DNA of 8,194 nt, from the NCBI GenBank assembly GCA_035547155.1, contig DASZVJ010000222.1:1-8194 (forward strand). Reading direction: 5' to 3'. The stretch is from CAZNMF01 sp035547155. Lineage in GTDB: Bacteria > Acidobacteriota > Vicinamibacteria > Vicinamibacterales > SCN-69-37. The notes beneath the pieces are model-generated. The model was not told the origin of the DNA. It worked only from the letters and a program-made list of their open reading frames with translations, and ran no database searches. This document shows, piece after piece, positions 6,651 to 8,194 of the stretch (position 1 is its first letter; each line of letters begins with the position of its first letter). The position numbers were made by a program, and so were the translations under genes.

Positions 6651-7309
6651 GCATGTCCTTTGCGCGATCCCACCGGGCCGTCACCGCCATACAGGGCCTG
6701 GCGCGTGATGTAGGCCGCGACTCGCGGTGGGACCAGCGCGTCGAGCGATTCGCGGGCCTCGATCGCCTGGCGCACGCCGGTGGACGACACCGGCGCCGTC
6801 GGCGCATCTACCAAGAAGATACTCGCAGCGGGCGGCACCGTGCACGGCGTTTCGTGCATGCGGTCCGCCAGTTCGGGCATCTCGGTTCGCATCTGCATCG
6901 CCGCCAGCCCCGGTCTCGATACGACGACGAGGTGACAGCGGGTGAGGAGGGCGGGGTAGCCCTTCCACGAGCGGATATCCTTGAAGGCGTCGACGCCCGT
7001 GATGAGGAACAGCGACCGCATGTCGACGCCGGACGCCTCGAGCCGATCCAGCGTCGCGATCGTGTACGACGGGCTGTCGTTCTCCATCTCCACGTCCGAC
7101 ACGCGCAGGCCGGTTTCGTCTTCGATCGCGAGGGCCACCATGGCGAAGCGGTGCGCGGCGGAGGCATGAGGTGTCGTGCGATGCGGCGGCACGCGCGCGG
7201 GCACGAGCCAGACTTCGTCGAGCGCGAGCGCCTGGCGTGCGGCGCGCGCCACGTCCAGATGACCGCGATGAATCGGATCGAACGTGCCGCCGAACAGACC
7301 AAGCTTCAT
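6647..7309 (-). CDS. nadD: Nicotinate-nucleotide adenylyltransferase
   Basis: NadD adenylates nicotinate mononucleotide to deamido-NAD, the step before NAD synthetase. The 220 residues open with the nucleotidyltransferase signature GGTFDPIHRGHL, including His14 and His17 that bind ATP phosphates. VPARVPPHR (37-45) and DSPSYTIATL (78-87) form the substrate site. GVDAFKDIRSW (105-115) corresponds to the GADAF..W block typical of NadD. SSTGVR (175-180) is the second ATP-binding motif (ISSTxxR). A short hydrophilic tail after QALYGG is unremarkable. The start overlaps the obg stop and the stop overlaps the rsfS start, both as ATGA. No clear Shine-Dalgarno precedes the ATG, so its translation probably depends on ribosomes finishing obg. 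Confidence 0.98.
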   Translation of the reverse strand: MKLGLFGGTFDPIHRGHLDVARAARQALALDEVWLVPARVPPHRTTPHASAAHRFAMVALAIEDETGLRVSDVEMENDSPSYTIATLDRLEASGVDMRSLFLITGVDAFKDIRSWKGYPALLTRCHLVVVSRPGLAAMQMRTEMPELADRMHETPCTVPPAASIFLVDAPTAPVSSTGVRQAIEARESLDALVPPRVAAYITRQALYGGDGPVGSRKGHA

Positions 7310-8194
7310 GGAGCGGCGATCTCGACCGGCTCGCTGACCTGACGCCAGAGCGCCTCGAGCAGCGCCGGGACGCCCTGACCCGTCGCGGCGGAGATCTCGA
7401 ACAGCGGCACGCGCTTCTTCTTCAGGTGGCGCTTCAGTTTCTCGAGCCTCGACGGATCGTCGAGCGCATCGATTTTGTTCGCGGCCGCCAGCTGCGGCTT
7501 CTTCGCCAGCGCGCCCAACTGGTCATCGTCCATGCCGGCGAACTGCTCGAGCTCGTGGCGAATGACCTCGAAGTCCTCGACGGGATCGCGTCCCGACCCA
7601 GACGACACGTCGATGACATGGACGAGCACCTTCGTCCGCTCGAGATGCGCGAGGAACTTCGTGCCGAGCCCGTGGCCGAGGTGCGCACCTTCAATCAGCC
7701 CTGGCACGTCCGCGACGACGAACGAGCGATCGTCACTGAGCTGCACGACGCCGAGATTCGGCGTGAGCGTGGTGAAGGGGTAGTCGGCGATCTTCGGACG
7801 GGCGGCAGAGATGCGCGCGATGAGCGTGCTCTTGCCCGCGTTGGGGAAGCCGACGAGCCCGACGTCCGCGAGCAGCTTCAGACGAAGACGAAGCGTGCGG
7901 CTCTCGCCTGCCGCGCCGGGCTCGGTGCGGCGTGGCGCGCGGTTGGTGGACGTCGCGAAGGCCGCGTTGCCGCGGCCGCCGCGGCCGCCGCGCGCGACGA
8001 GCACGCGCGTGCCGATCTCCGTCAGGTCCGCGAGCTGGATCAGACCGTCCGGTCCGACTTCGTACGCGACGGTGCCCGGCGGCACTTCGAGGACCATGTC
8101 CTCGCCGTCGCGCCCCGTGCAATTCGAGCCCATGCCGTGACGGCCGCGCTCGCCTTTGAACTCGGGATGGAAGCGGTAGGTGACGAGCGTGTTC
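7306..8194 (-). CDS. obg: GTPase Obg/CgtA (N-terminus outside window)
   Basis: Obg is an essential GTPase of 50S subunit assembly, also linked to stringent response and growth control. The window holds the last 295 residues; the frame is open to the right edge (first whole codon 8193-8191) and the true start lies beyond it. FHPEFKGERGRHG followed by GSNCTGRDGED, then RGGRGGRGNAAF, is the glycine-rich Obg domain. The G domain follows (visible-residue numbers): G1 GFPNAGKS (115-122), G2 near YPFTTLTPNLG (138-148), G3 DVPG (162-165), G4 NKID (239-242) and G5 SAA (268-270). The protein ends soon after the G domain (VSEPVEIAAP), so the C-terminal OCT domain of some Obg proteins is absent; many bacterial homologues are also short. 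Its stop overlaps the nadD start by ATGA, heading a growth-related operon. Confidence 0.97.
   Translation of the reverse strand, partial: NTLVTYRFHPEFKGERGRHGMGSNCTGRDGEDMVLEVPPGTVAYEVGPDGLIQLADLTEIGTRVLVARGGRGGRGNAAFATSTNRAPRRTEPGAAGESRTLRLRLKLLADVGLVGFPNAGKSTLIARISAARPKIADYPFTTLTPNLGVVQLSDDRSFVVADVPGLIEGAHLGHGLGTKFLAHLERTKVLVHVIDVSSGSGRDPVEDFEVIRHELEQFAGMDDDQLGALAKKPQLAAANKIDALDDPSRLEKLKRHLKKKRVPLFEISAATGQGVPALLEALWRQVSEPVEIAAP

Noticed and set aside
5388..6713. 441-codon open frame on the + strand
   Set aside because: It is antisense to comF and rsfS, which both carry clear family motifs; the product has no recognisable domain.

Overview
The window is a compact, GC-rich chromosomal segment of housekeeping genes with no sign of a mobile element, CRISPR array, tRNA or rRNA. 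LpxC implies an outer membrane with lipid A, so the host is a diderm bacterium. The GC-rich codon use and the mix of genes (uvrA-lpxC, an ECF sigma factor with a STAS protein, lysA-tmk, and obg-nadD-rsfS-comF) would suit an Acidobacteriota genome, perhaps Vicinamibacteria-like. That placement is inferred from gene content and was not tested by phylogeny.

Layout, left to right. (1) The 3' end of uvrA (nucleotide excision repair) runs off the left edge on the + strand. A 196-bp gap of lower GC follows, holding a plausible promoter and the lpxC leader. (2) lpxC (lipid A synthesis, +) ends tail-to-tail against a three-gene minus-strand operon. (3) That operon, read from 3526 down to 2283, encodes an ECF-type sigma factor, a single-domain STAS (anti-anti-sigma type) protein and an unrecognised 92-aa acidic protein. 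The first two genes overlap by ATGA and the third follows after 3 nt. (4) A 76-bp divergent gap separates it from lysA and tmk (+; diaminopimelate decarboxylase and thymidylate kinase), joined by a 1-nt stop/start overlap. (5) tmk converges on comF (-) and the two coding regions overlap by 98 bp. (6) The right third is a minus-strand cluster, obg (cut by the window edge), nadD and rsfS, joined by two ATGA overlaps, with comF behind a 107-bp leader rich in inverted repeats.

Most genes serve core growth: DNA repair, envelope synthesis, lysine or cell-wall precursor supply, dTTP and NAD synthesis, and ribosome assembly or silencing. Stop/start overlaps imply translational coupling within each operon. 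The less ordinary parts are the sigma/STAS/unknown operon, which lacks an adjacent anti-sigma factor; the structured comF leader, with a Shine-Dalgarno sequence in a hairpin loop; the long antisense overlap of tmk and comF; and a variant P-loop in Tmk. I found no convincing new defence or mobile system. No stretch longer than 300 bp lacks a gene.
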